Below are positions 1 through 12,200 of a DNA stretch of 64,000 nucleotides, piece by piece. The notes under the pieces are model-generated. The model was given only the letters and a program-made list of their open reading frames with translations, was not told the DNA's origin and searched no databases. A program made the translations under genes and the position numbers. The first letter of the stretch is position 1. Every line of letters begins with the position of its first letter. The stretch comes from Lucifuga dentata (taxonomy: Eukaryota; Chordata; Actinopteri; Ophidiiformes; Bythitidae): contig VXCM01003377.1 in NCBI GenBank assembly GCA_014773175.1, positions 1 to 64,000 of the forward strand, read 5' to 3'.

Positions 1-679
1 TCTTTGCCATTTCCATCGGCTTTTATGTTGCTTCCCTTTCCCCTAGACCATAGGGTTGTAACATTCCCTTATGACAACATATTGTATCGATGTAACAAAT
101 TCACTTTAATGCCATCCAGTTTATTTCATTAACTGCCACAAGTAACCTGATGTTTTCCAAGCTGACGTAATACAGAAATTCACTTTAAATGAGACAGTTT
201 GAAAAGGATTATAGTACATGAAATTAGATGTTTTTCAAAATCTAATTTTGTGATTTGGAATTATGTATTTCAAGTAGCATATTTTTTTCAACAAGTATAA
301 AACTTTTGCAAATAAACCATTAAACATGTACATGTACTGTATGAATGACCATACAGTACAGCAAAACAAAACAGGTTTTGTTTTGTTGAAATACTGTAAA
401 TAATAATGGAAATACAGCAACTTATCCTTCAAGTTATTACAGCAAGACTTGTTTCACAGTTTCCTTCATTATATTTCTCAGGCTGCAGGTTAATGAGGTA
501 CTATAAATGCATTGTGAAGGCACGCTGTCCTAGAGGTTTATTGTCCTGTAAGCAATAGGTACAAAATGAAAGCACAATCTTTCAGTATGTCTTCTTGAAC
601 CCTCGCTGACCCTCCAAATGAATAAATACAAGAAATATAACTTTTCATATTAGTAATTACTCTATGTCTTTGTCCACAG
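1..679 (+). other. fgf2: fgf2 intron 2, 3' end
   Basis: Intron sequence upstream of the last fgf2 exon, AT-rich, ending with an acceptor at 678-679. No earlier fgf2 exon, RNA gene or recognisable repeat was seen in it. Confidence 0.8.
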
Positions 680-865
680 AGACGAGCTACAGATGAATGC
701 TACTTCTTTGAGCGGCTTGAGAGCAACAACTACAACACGTACCGCTCAAGGAAGTACCCCAGTATGTACGTGGCTCTAAAGCGGACTGGCCAGTACAAGA
801 GTGGAAGCAAAACTGGACCAGGTCAGAAGGCCATTCTGTTTCTTCCAATGTCCGCCAAATGTTAA
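680..865 (+). CDS. fgf2: fgf2, last coding exon (partial gene)
   Basis: The C-terminal 61 residues of fibroblast growth factor 2, a secreted heparin-binding ligand of FGF receptors. The exon follows an acceptor (tgtccacag, AG at 678-679), starts in phase 0 and ends at TAA 863-865. Visible hallmarks are TDECYFFERLESNNYNTYRS, the heparin-binding loop KRTGQYKSGSKTGPGQK and the terminal KAILFLPMSAKC. By family knowledge this is the final beta-trefoil repeat; FGF2 is normally about 155 residues in three coding exons, so the first two lie left of the window. Two oddities: the usual Trp of the S/D-W-Y-V-A-L motif is Met (YPSMYVAL), and the protein ends in Cys where human ends in Ser. Nudt6 faces it from the other strand. 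Identity is certain to the FGF1/FGF2 class, and the nudt6 neighbour fixes it as fgf2. Confidence 0.96.
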   Translation, partial: RRATDECYFFERLESNNYNTYRSRKYPSMYVALKRTGQYKSGSKTGPGQKAILFLPMSAKC

Positions 866-1189
866 TCCGGCATCCGTTTAAGAAAAATGAATGTTTAGAG
901 GCAGCGAATGAAAAAGAAGAGGACATGCGTGAAGATGTGATGGCAATGAAGACAAAGTGTTCCACCCGCATCGCCCAAAGTAGCTGTGAGGCTTTTTATG
1001 CCGTTGTATTTGATTTGATTTCTCCTGAGGATGTTCGGTGAACATGCTAGGACTTTTTCAGCGACGTCCCCCTTCATTTTCAGACGGTTCATTTGCAAAT
1101 GGCTGCTTTCCAGTCTGATAACCAGGCTTTGAAAAAACAGGGGATGCAATGTTTCAGTCATTTTAACTTGAAAAAGAAAACAGGAAGGG

Positions 1190-1195
1190 AATAAA
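1190..1195 (+). promoter_or_regulatory. candidate fgf2 polyadenylation signal
   Basis: First AATAAA after the fgf2 stop, 325 nt downstream. Further AATAAA copies are at 1630 (inside a TTAA element), 2262 and 2740, so longer 3' UTRs are possible. Confidence 0.45.
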
Positions 1196-1591
1196 ATAAC
1201 TGAGATGATACAAGAGGTAATAAATCTGTTTTTGGGATTTTTGGCTCTTGTATTATAAAAATTAGTTTAGTAAAATTAAATCAGATAAACACTTTAGTCT
1301 AAAACAAAAAGAGCAATACTCCCAATATCATTTCATACAGTTTTTGCACTACTGAATATCTTCAAATACTTAATAGATAATAGACATCTGAGTAAACTCG
1401 CTGTTCTTTGTGTATAAAGTGCACATATTGCATTGCTAGTAGCTTAAATATTTTACCTTGCTCAAACAAACACAAATAGAAATGTCAGGGCCAAACAAAG
1501 AAACTGGTTTTGACTTTGCTAGCTAGCTAACAGGCTAACTTAACAAGGCAACCAATAATAATAATTCCAATTAGCATTAGCAGGACCTTAC

Positions 1592-1900
1592 TTAAAGAAC
1601 CATGGTGATGATTTTGCATGTCTGAGTCCAATAAATACTACCCACATACATGTTACGTTACTGATAAACAATTTCCAAAACATAAAACCATATTTTAATT
1701 TTTACTATTTTAATATTTTTATTTTTTTACTTTTCCAAATCCCCTAATATTTCAAAATCAAATGTCCAGGTGATACATCCACCTGAAAATTCAATGTTTC
1801 GCCTCCTAATATGTATGTCCAAATGTAGAAAGCATTTTAATTTCTCTATAAAAACAGTTTCCTCCTAGGACTATATTCTCTGACAGACATACATTTTCTT
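1592..1900 (+). mobile_element. TTAA element copy 1 (5' part, subfamily II)
   Basis: Starts TTAAAGAACCATGG, then the CCAATAAATACTACC and TTACTGATAAACAATTTCC blocks of the family inverted repeat and the CACCTGAAAATTCAATGTTT interior. The 3' half is missing. Confidence 0.8.
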
Positions 1901-1930
1901 AGGGAGCGTATCTATGTTCCCCAGTTCAGT

Positions 1931-1967
1931 ATTCTGTTAACACACATTAAGTGGGTGTTAACAGAAT
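1931..1967. repeat. perfect inverted repeat in the fgf2/nudt6 3' interval
   Basis: Arms ATTCTGTTAACAC (1931-1943) and GTGTTAACAGAAT (1955-1967), 13 bp each, separated by 11 nt. It can form a stem-loop in either transcript. It could be a remnant of a palindromic transposon end. Confidence 0.75.
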
Positions 1968-2269
1968 AACTCTAGCCCTAAAACACACAGCATGGAGAGT
2001 TTAAATGAAACCCTTGTATGGGAAGAATACTTATTGCAGCCTGTAAGCAGTTATACCACGGTGCTCTTTATAAACTCGCCACATGTGCCGAGTACCATGT
2101 GGTGGGTGAAACTTTAAGTGTGGGTAAAACGAATACGTTTTTCGGATATAACGATATGGATCCATCGTTCTGCAGGCGCTTGCTGATGACCACCTGCTCT
2201 TCTGAGGTGTGTGTGTGTGCGTGCACACCAGGCAGCGCACGCCACGTCCTCATCAAATGCGAATAAACT

Positions 2270-2443
2270 GTTTCCACCCACTTTATTCGCATTTAGTCTT
2301 ATGCGAATCATCAGTTAATCCACCTCGACCAAGCGCATACATTTTTAATGCGCATTGTGGAGTTAATGCAAATTAACGGTGTTTCCATTCAGGCTTTCTT
2401 ATGCGCATATTTAAAGTTCGCATAAAAATAGGTGGATGGAAAC
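2270..2443. mobile_element. candidate MITE with imperfect terminal inverted repeats
   Basis: The left end reads GTTTCCACCCACTTTATTCG and the right end, reverse-complemented, GTTTCCATCCACCTATTTTT. The interior repeats TTATGCGAA/ATGCGCAT words in both orientations. A 174 bp non-coding element of this build fits a small DNA transposon derivative. No clear target duplication was found, so the family is unassigned. Confidence 0.5.
2282..2287 (-). promoter_or_regulatory. candidate nudt6 polyadenylation signal
   Basis: TTTATT on the + strand, which is AATAAA for nudt6, about 720 nt past its stop. It is the nearest canonical signal I found; a second lies near 1718-1723. Only the more distant choices, or a long fgf2 3' UTR, would make the two mRNAs overlap. 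Confidence 0.35.
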
Positions 2444-3005
2444 GCACCTTTAGATGACTTCACCTCTCCTGAGACCAACAGTGGATTTAGCAACGACAGG
2501 AAGCTGGCATAGGAAGCACAGGGAGCTGGGCAAAAAAGAGAAAAACTCCATTAAAATGTAAAAAAAAAAAAAAAAAAAAAAANAAAAAAACCCCGTTCTG
2601 AATTACCGCACAGTCCTTTTCACAAATGAAATAAGCCGCTCATAGCGACTGTTACCCAAGAGGAGAGGAGAAGCCCTCCAAAATGGACGCCAAAGAAGTG
2701 TGGCGTCACTAAAGCTTTGGTTGGAGACCTGATGTGTAAAATAAAGGATGTACAAGTCCGGCAGGTATCATAATAGCTGTTCTTCAAAGCCTGTGAAGTG
2801 ATTGTGCTTTTGGTTCACGGCGTTTGTGAAATTATTGCATTTCTCAAGTAACAGTTCGTGTGAATCATTTCAAAACATAACTTCAGTCATAAATACACTT
2901 AAAATATTATTAACAATAATAACTTCCACATGTTAAGGTATAACACGCAAAGATATGACACGCAAACCATCAACGTTGATGGCGTCTTCTACATACGCAG
3001 GCTTG

Positions 3006-3391
3006 CTAGGATTTGTTGTGTGTTGGAGGAAGCTGCCTGTGGTACAGCTGGTAAAACATCCCAGAGTAGACAGCAGGAAGCTCCTCCATGCTGAGGTCGA
3101 TTTGGTCGAACCCCTGCTCCACGCCGTAGAGCAGAAGCTTGGCCACACGAGAGGTGATGGGCGTGGTGTCGCCGGTCTTGGCGAGCTCGGCCAGGTCCAG
3201 CCACTCGCAGCGCAGACACTCCTGGGTGCAGAAGTTGATGCTGTAGGTGAGCGGGCTCAGTCGGCAGATGATGTACATGTCCGACATGCCGAAGGCGCCG
3301 GGGTGGCGGTGCTGCTGCCGGATGCTGAGCAGAGATCTGAACTCGGAGCGAACCCCGGTTTCCTCGTAGACCTCACGAACTGCGGTAGCAC
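3006..3391 (-). CDS. nudt6: nudt6 last coding exon
   Basis: 386 nt from acceptor tcctccccag to TAG at 3008-3006. It codes the second half of the Nudix box (REVYEETGV), [28 protein letters not shown], and the C-terminus ending [13 protein letters not shown]. Confidence 0.96.
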
Positions 3392-6218
3392 CTGGGGAGG
3401 ATTAGTAAAACGTGTACACGAAGGCATTGCAAAGATCCTGGCAGGATTATTTCCCTGTCAGGATCAACCTCGGAGACTTTTCCAGTTGTGGACTGAGAAT
3501 ACATCTATATTTTTGTAAAGACGTATGTTTGACGCTGCTCTCTGGGTTGGGTCATGTATAATATATTAGAGCTGCTTTTTTTTTTTTTAATGAATTTAAA
3601 GAAACAGATAGTTGATCTATATTTCTTTGCATATATCATATACTTATGTTTTCTACAATCCACATGAATGTATATGTATCCTCTTTTGGTAAGAATAATA
3701 CTAAAAATCACAGGATTTAGCTAGATGTACTGTATTATTTTGAGTCTGTTGAGTGCGACACTCACTGATATTTTCTCCTGGATCAGACAAACCACCAGGA
3801 AACTTCCAAGCATTCTTTGTCTGAAATAGAAGAACGTGGAAATGTAACTAATTGTGACAGATGGCACTGCTGTAAATGTATCATACAGAAGAATCAACAT
3901 GTAGACTGCAAACACATCCTCCTTTTTAACCTTCTGTTGAAACATAAATGTGCCTTTCTTTCATGGTGTAAATTCGCTTTTGTCTTTCATGTTCTTAAAA
4001 ACTAATCGCAATATCTCACAGTAAGGGTTTTTTTTTATTTAATTTTATTTTTCAATGACAGTTCAAAGATTAAATTATTGGTTCAGAGGGATATTCGTTG
4101 TGTCTGAACTCGTAATTGTGCATGTGAATGGAGTTGTAAAACTCTGATCGGAGCGTTTCCTGTTTGATATTTCGTGCCTCATAAGGACAGGTTCAAGTTT
4201 GGTGTGAAGTGTGTGTCTTCCAAAACTGTTTCACCACTTCTTGATATTTAATGACATTATGCTGCTGCTTAAATTATGATGTTGCTGTTGTTGTACAGAT
4301 ATTTTTGTAGTTAAAGTAGTTTGTATGCAACACTTTTTTTTTTTCAGAAATGCTATTACATTTTACTCTTCCTCATTTTACAAATCCTTTTTATGAAATA
4401 AACTCAGTTGCACTAAAGCATTTATTTTCATGTGCCTACAAAAATGCCTGATTTTTTTGAAGCTGTTTGCAAATGTGCTTGTTTGAAGAAATAAAAAATA
4501 AACAGATTTTGTGGAACTATAATCGGTGTGGTTTCTCTGGCTGAAACGTCTCACTCCCCCCCCCCCNCCCCCACACACACACACACACACACACAGGAGC
4601 TATCAGGGCTAAATATGAAATTAATAATCCTAACTTGCTGGAATTATGTTACCATCCACAAACCACCTGAGAATCTACTACAAACTTATAAAAACATTGT
4701 TGGACTGTGATTGAATTGAGCATTTCTACCCGTTACATCATTCCACGTACAACTGATGATTCCCCAATGGATGAAATCAGTTTCAGTTCACTGGGGATCT
4801 GTCAGTTGCCTTTTGGGCAGTTCGTACCCTTCGTGAGCTCCGTACTCGCTTAGCCTGCCAGACTCTCTCCTGCCAAGGGACAGACTGTTACAAAACCAAT
4901 TTCCAGTAAACAGCCAGAGGAGGAGGAGGAGGACAGAGAGGAAGAGATAAAGAACATTCCCCCCCCACTCACACACACCAGGCCACTAACTATTTCCCTC
5001 TGCTTCTGGATGAAAGCCATCAAGACACATTATATGCTCTTGAGATTCCCACTATCCACGGATGAGCTAAATGTCAGCAATAAAATGCCGGAAAACAGAT
5101 CCGCTTATATTACGTCAGCACAAGTTCTGCTGGAGCCGCCAAGAGTTTAAACCAGCAGAAGAAAACTGTTGTGACAATTGTACGAATCGTTGTACATTCT
5201 ACCTCAAATTTACTGTAATGAAGATTTTTTGTGTGTGTGTGTTTTTAGATAGGTGGGTGCTGGGCCAAGGAAGAGTTGATTATATCCAGATTGGGATCTG
5301 CATACATAACTTTATTTTCCTTAACATTGCTTTTGCCTTTTTCCCTCAAAAATTAATGAAGCAGTCTTAATGAGAAAATTCAGGCACATATCCTATGATG
5401 GGATATCAGCAGCTATGGTGACGACCACATTTAACCAAGATCCTGACCTAGATCTGGCAGGCAAGTGGCAGGTTAATGGGCAAACTGGTGATTTTGCTAG
5501 TTTAAGCCCAATAAATACTACCTGCATACACATTACGTGACTGACAACAAAATTTCCATAACATAAAGCCCTATTTCAGATTTCCTGTTATTTTGCCAAA
5601 TACCCTAATCTTTCAAAATCAAATATTCAACTAATACACCTGCCTTAAAATTCAGTATTTTGCAAGGTAATGCGTACATCCATATGTAGATCATTTTGAA
5701 CTTCTCCGTACCATAAAAGCCATCTTCTATGGGACTATATTCCCTGGTGGAGGCACACAGTTTCTTCTTTGTAGCTCATTTGGATTGGTTAAATTTAGTA
5801 AATTCGACAAAAAAATAAGAACGTTTGGTTTGCTGTCATAGATACCTGCATGTTTCAAGTCTCTACAAGTTTATTTTAATGGCATACTTGCATGAACTGA
5901 AATCAATGGCAGTCTGGAAGGTAGGAAAAACAAATATAAAATGTACTTCTCCAGTAGTACGTTTTGGTAAATGTTGGCAGTAATGTAGCATAGCTGTCAC
6001 TCAAAAAAAAAAAAAAAAAAAANAAAAAAAAAAAAAAAAAAAACTTAATCGGTCTCAATTTTGTGGTGAGATTGCGCAGTCACTTTGTAAGGTGCTATTT
6101 TTCAGATGGTAGCTCTCATTTTGGCAAACAAAGCCATGTAGAAATGTTCCTGAAGAGGCCTGTTGTAAGTCAACCTCATAACGACATCAGCATTACAGGA
6201 GGCCTCTGTTAAGGCCAA

Positions 6219-6261
<43 letters not shown>

Positions 6262-9200
6262 TGTTTGAGTGCATTCAGCCCATGTAAATACCAGTCTCAG
6301 TGTGTTTGCTTGAGGTCAGCTCATGTTGTATGGAGGAAAGGTTTAGGAGTCCAAAATGACTTTGACTCATGTTTGGATTGAAAGAGAGGAAGAAAAACTC
6401 AAATAACTACAGGAATTTTACTTATTTATTTATTTGGCACCAAGGAGATAGTTCTCAGTGAGGTCAGTCCAAGGATGGATAAAGGACGAGTCCAAAATAC
6501 ATTTTTTTTGTCTCACCTTCCAAGTAAACTATAGACTTACCTAAGAATATTTATACCAGCCAAAATATGCCGCAGCTGATTTCTTTCAACAATATGACAT
6601 CTGAACAACATTTATTTCTACTTTGTACATGCAAAGTAAATATACAGTTTCTTTAAATTTTGCTCATTTATACACTGCAGAGCTGAGAGTTAAAGAGACT
6701 GAGCAGAAGCCCAGGTTCATTTCAGAGAGTTAAACCATACCACCCATTTTACAAGTTTGAGCCTTACATATTAAATTTTTATACATGTTATGTTATTCAC
6801 AACTATTTCCCAAAGCATAAAACCATATTTCAACTTTCCTGATATTCTGCAAAACCTTTAATCTTTCAAAATCAAATATTCAAGCGATAAACCCACCTTA
6901 AAAATCAATGTTTACGCAGCCTTATGAAGTCACGGCTGTTTAAATTTTTTGATAAACGCAGGCCATCTTTTGGGACTATATTCCCCGGTGGAGATTCACT
7001 CACATTCACATTCACTCTTTTTTCATTGCGCTTAAATGCTAAAATTATGAAACTTTGAAAAAAACCTAAATATGCGTCTTGTTCACAATGATGGATTACC
7101 TATTCCAAGAACGTTTTAAGCATCAACAAATTGATTTCACTATAATAGTATACCTGAATGAACTGAAACCAATGGCGGTCTGGAAGTAGGAAAAACATTT
7201 TTAATTTTACCGTTCCAGTAGTATGCTTTGGGAAATGATTGTCAGTAACATTACATGTATGAAAAGTGAATATATNCGTTCCAGTAGTATGCTTTGGGAA
7301 ATGATTGTCAGTAACATTACATGTATGAAAAGTGAATATATTTGGCTCAAACATACAAAATAGATGGTATGGTCCTTTAATACCCTTCTCAATGAAAACA
7401 AATCATAGTAATCCAATTTTAATTCATTTTTTCCTCATGTTCTTCCAGCATCCCAAAAGGAAACTGATAAATCTTTTGTGATGTCTTTTTGCTGTTACAC
7501 CCAAAAGCTGCACAAATTTATGAACAGCAAATGATTAAACAATGATTTAATTTTTTCCCCAATCCCTCCAGCAGCTGTTATGACATCTTTTTGTTGTTAC
7601 ACCCATCTTCAAATATACTGAGAGCGAAACAAAGAAAAAGGGAGTTTTTTTGATATTTAAAGGGCTATACAGGTGATTTTGCATGCTTTATGACAATAAT
7701 TACTACCTGCATGTTACTATGTTATATAACTGCCAAACATTTTCCAAAATATAAAACCATATCTTAGTTTTCGTGTTATTTTACCAAATTCTCAAATCTT
7801 TCAAAATCAAATTTTCTGCAATAGATTACCTGTCTGAAGTATGTTTCAAGTCTGTACAGTTGATTTTTATAGCGTACTGAAATGAATTGAAGCCAATGGC
7901 TGCCTGGCAAGTAGGAAAAACAATTCTAAAATTTAAAGCTCCAGTAGTATGTTTTTGAAAATGGTTGGCAGTAATGTAATGTGCATCTGGGTTGTATTTA
8001 TTAGGCTCAAACATGCAAAATCACCGGCATGGTTCTTTAAGCAGCACTGGTTCAGTGAATATAAATTATTATATATAAGAAATAGGACTTAAATGCTGGA
8101 GATACTATATTTTAGGGTATGCAATTGAGTGCATTTGGTGATAATTTATGTTCAAACAACAAAATGACCCATTTCAATAAAAGTGCCATATTTTAGGAAT
8201 GAAAAATTACCTTGTTTCTGTCTTGGACGACAAGAACTTTGCCATTGGACTCATCAACAACTGCACCTAGACAAAACAAAGAATGGACACAAATTTAAGA
8301 TATTATAAAGGCATAAAGTACTGAACCATTCTATATTTTGTAGCAAAATAGCTCAGCACTATTTATAAGAAGTGGAGCTCAGTTAATTATTAGGCCGGAC
8401 ACGACATAAAATCTGTCCCGTGTGGAGGAAAAAAGCCTGGAGCTGCACTGGACCTCCGTCAGGCTTCACAGGTCACAACTGCTGATCTATTTATATTCTC
8501 AAACACAAATCCTCTGTTCAAGCTTCAAGTGTAATAATGTTCCACTCGGCTTCTATCTAAATTACGAGGCTCGATTGATAAGTTCTCAGCCTAGAATGTC
8601 ATTGTGCTGTTCTACATTTTCCATTACAATCTCTTTCCAACTTGACACGCTTCTGTCAACAATGCTGGAGAGATTTTTTATCCCAGTTTTTCTTTTCTTA
8701 GCAGGCCAAAAAAAAAAAAAAAANAAAAAAAAAAAAAAAAATCCTCACAGCAGATATGCAGATATGATGTCATCGTCAGAGCCAAACATGTTCTACCTAA
8801 AGGCTTTTTTTATGTTTGGAAAGAGGTGTAAGTCTAAGAGGGAGGGGCAAATCAAGTAAAATAGAATGGGTGCTGAATGAATTTGAAACCAAAAACCAAT
8901 GTTTCCTCGAAATATCCAAAGAAGTTATCAAACCAACACTATCAAATCGGGTGGGTGGGGNGGTCAAGGCATAATTGCTTGACCAGCCTAAACAGAGTAA
9001 GCGTGAGTCAGATGGACTTGTGACATTCTTCTCTCATGTTTGAGCAGTTTTTCTTTTTTCCCAGCAGCTCATGACTAAAGCTTATTCGCTCCTGCTGACA
9101 GCTCTGGACGCAGAGGAAGGGAAAACGGGGGCACTTTCTTTTCCGATGCTGCGTCTGACCGGGCCGGGCCTCCGTAAATGAATGTCACAGATGTGTAAGG

Positions 9201-12200
9201 AGGGATGGGTCATCTTAACGGCCCGACTTGGACTTTCAAGTGGAAATTGATGTCATTCCCAACCCACGTGCCATATGGCGCTCCACAGCAGGAGGACTGC
9301 TGCTAAGAGAGGCTATCATTATGCAGCCTGCAGTCCAGGAAACTAAATGCTCAGAAAGAGGAGGATGAAAAAAAAAAAGGGAACAGGCATTACGAGCCAA
9401 AAAAGCCACAAGTCATCGTCAGAGTGGAACAGTGGGTTTTGTAGTGCATAGTGTTAATTGTTTTAGGTTGCAGCTGCTTCTCAGCCATAAAATTACTCTA
9501 CAAAACTTGTGTTTTTCCTATGAACTTTTGGTCATAATTTTTGGCAGGGATGCAATTTTTTTTTTTTTCACTGTGGTATAAAAATGAGTATCAGGAGATC
9601 TGTGTTGGTATGCATTTTATTTTTTTAAAGTTAACCAGAGATGTCCAGTCTAATCTTTACACTGTAACCTCTCCTGCTGCAGCCTGAGGAGTGAGCTGCA
9701 AACTACTTTTAATACCAAGCATGTTGGAAAGAAAAATGTGCAGCAGCAGAAAGAAAACAGATGTGCTGTAAATCACTGTCATCAGCTGTTACAAGCTGAT
9801 TCTGATTGGCTAATATCAGCAAAGTGCCTCCGTGCACACATTGTCATTTGGGAAACTTCTCCAAATTTACAAATTCCTTGATCATGGCATATTTGTTTCA
9901 TTTTCCGGTGCCCCATTTCGGGAACACAAGGGTGTGCATGCACATACACACATATACCGTGCTTGTCCTTGAGCTCTTCAGTTTATTTCCTGGTGCCTAC
10001 AAATGTAGTGAGCTGCTTATGTGCTGCTGTAGGTAAAAACAGTAAAACATGGTTCTTTACCTGCAGCAGATATCTCTCCTTTATGTCAGGTGAACACAAA
10101 TTCAATCATCCAACTGGGTGTGAGAGAGAGAGAGAGAGAGAGAGAGCACCTGTGCACTTCCTCTCTCCCCTCCCTCCCTGTCTCTGCCTATCTCTCTTTT
10201 CATCTTTCTTCTTGGTTTCTCTCTTTCTCTTGCTCTCTCTCTCTTCCCCATCTCATTCTGTCTCATTTTCGTGAGGTATGTAAATGACGTTCACGGGAGA
10301 GCAGACCCACACGTTTTCATCTGTGCATGTGTACCTGCATTCCAGTTATGTGCCATTTATGTGATCCTGCATCCTCGACTGTTAGTTGCTTTTTATATTG
10401 ATAATCTGTAATCTGAACCCATTTTCCCTTAAAGGAACATACCGGTGATGGTGCATGTTTGAGTCTAATATATTCAATTTTCATACACATAAGGTTACTG
10501 ACAACCATTTCCCAAAGGATAAAACTGTATTNAATATATTCAATTTTCATACACATAAGGTTACTGACAACCATTTCCCAAAGGATAAAACTGTATTTAA
10601 GTTTTCCTGATATTTTTCAAAATCTCTTAATCTTTAAAAATCAAATATTCAAGTGATACACCCACCTTAAAAATCAATGTTTCGCCTGCTAATAGTTACG
10701 CAGCCTTATGAAGTCACAGTCATTTAAATTTTTCGATAAACAGGTTTTCTTTTGGGACTATATTCCCCGGTGTATTTTCAGATAAATCCGCACTTTTTAT
10801 TGTGCTTAAAAAAATGATGTAACTTCGATAAAACCTGGATATACGTGTTGTTTGCGATGATGGATTACCTATCCCAAGAATATTTCAAGTATCAACAAGT
10901 TAATTTTAATAGTACCAGAATGAACTGAAACCAATGGCAGTCTGGAAGGTAGGAAAAAAAATGTATTCACCATTCCAGTAGTATGCTTTGGGAAATGACT
11001 GTCAGTAACGTTACGAGTATGAAAATTTAATATATTAGACTCAAACATGCATGATTGCCAGTACGGTCCTTTAAGCACTATATTAGATGGAACCCTGAAA
11101 AACCCGCCCAGGATCCCTGCAGGTTCTCACCCCAATATGAGAACCAGAGTTCAGTCAGAGTTCATCAGTTTAACTACATTGGTGGTAGTTCCACGTTTTT
11201 AGTCGTATTTGTTATTGTATATCAACACCATGAATGTGACTCCTGTCTGGTTCAAGCCACCAGATCTGGATCAATATCTGGATCTGGATTAAACTGAACC
11301 TGTTGATAGTCCATCATAGGATACACATAACAGCCTTTGATGACATTTTGTGGATGGGGCTTAAGTTCAGGAAGAATTGAGATCTGGATACAGGATTTTT
11401 TTTTTCATTGTTGGTTTCAAGGTTGTTGTAAGATGCAGGCAAATGCCCTATCTTACAATAATGAAGGAATTTTTACCTTCACCCCACTTGGTGAAGGTAA
11501 AAATACAGATGTTTTAAAGGTATCAAATAGAAAAGAGAGTCTTTCTTTGGTGTTGGTTTCTTGTTTTAGATTCTAGATACAATTCTGGTAACTAGTGTGG
11601 AATTTCCGGAACTATTTCACAAAGAAATATGTTCTGGACATGTTCTGACATGCTTCAAGTGCATCCACTCTGCAACACAGGAACAGCAGTCTGCCCTCTG
11701 CTGGACAATTGCAAACATAACACTTTCACATTTTTTTTGAACTGAATTTCAACTGCACAAAACCAGCCAACCAACAAACACATTTTAATCTTTAAAACAA
11801 GTACGTGATGGGAGGTAAACCCATCCAAGCTAAGCTATTCACTGCAGTATGGAGTTTACCAATCTTTTAGTTAATACCTAAATTCTGTATTTCAAATACT
11901 TCAAATACTTTTATTCATTTGGGTAGTTATTTGAGTATTTTATTTTGCATTACACCACAGTTTAAATTACTGAGCAATATCAACAGGATGGATTTTGATC
12001 CTTAACCAACCACACCTCCACGTCCCCTGAAACCCCTGAAAGATTCTGCCTAGTCGCCATTATCCTCCACAGTGTAAAAGTTTCCAAAAAGTGAACCCGA
12101 TTTATATTAAATAAATGCAGCCTCCGTCTGTTCAGCCTGATGAGTGTTTTCATCACTGCTATGTAATGTAAACTACATATTAGTAATAATTTGGGTTTGT

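Larger units (their letters stand above)
866..3005. other. fgf2 3' UTR and convergent fgf2/nudt6 interval
   Basis: The stretch between the fgf2 stop (865) and the nudt6 stop (3006, minus strand). It should hold both 3' UTRs. It contains a candidate fgf2 polyadenylation signal at 1190, a truncated TTAA element at 1592-1900, a 13-bp-arm hairpin at 1931-1967, a candidate MITE at 2270-2443 and a poly-A assembly join at 2583. In human the FGF2 and NUDT6 transcripts overlap in their 3' parts; here overlap depends on which AATAAA is used and cannot be decided from sequence. Confidence 0.7.
3821..8210 (-). other. nudt6: nudt6 intron 3 contents
   Basis: 4.4 kb with no exon of another gene recognised. 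It holds two (CA)n arrays (4572-4595, 6220-6258), a copy of the GATCTGG-type repeat (5265-5472), three TTAA elements (5473, 6730, 7657) and single-N joins at 4567, 6023 and 7276. Confidence 0.8.

Noticed and set aside
2955..3518. A 187-codon open frame on the + strand opposite the last nudt6 exon
   Set aside because: It is the mirror of the nudt6 coding strand. Its amino acids match no family I know, and nudt6 explains the sequence fully.
7211..7341. Recent tandem duplication within a TTAA element
   Set aside because: The duplicated block is split by a single N and the same 64-65 bp pattern recurs at two unrelated places, so it is an assembly overlap.
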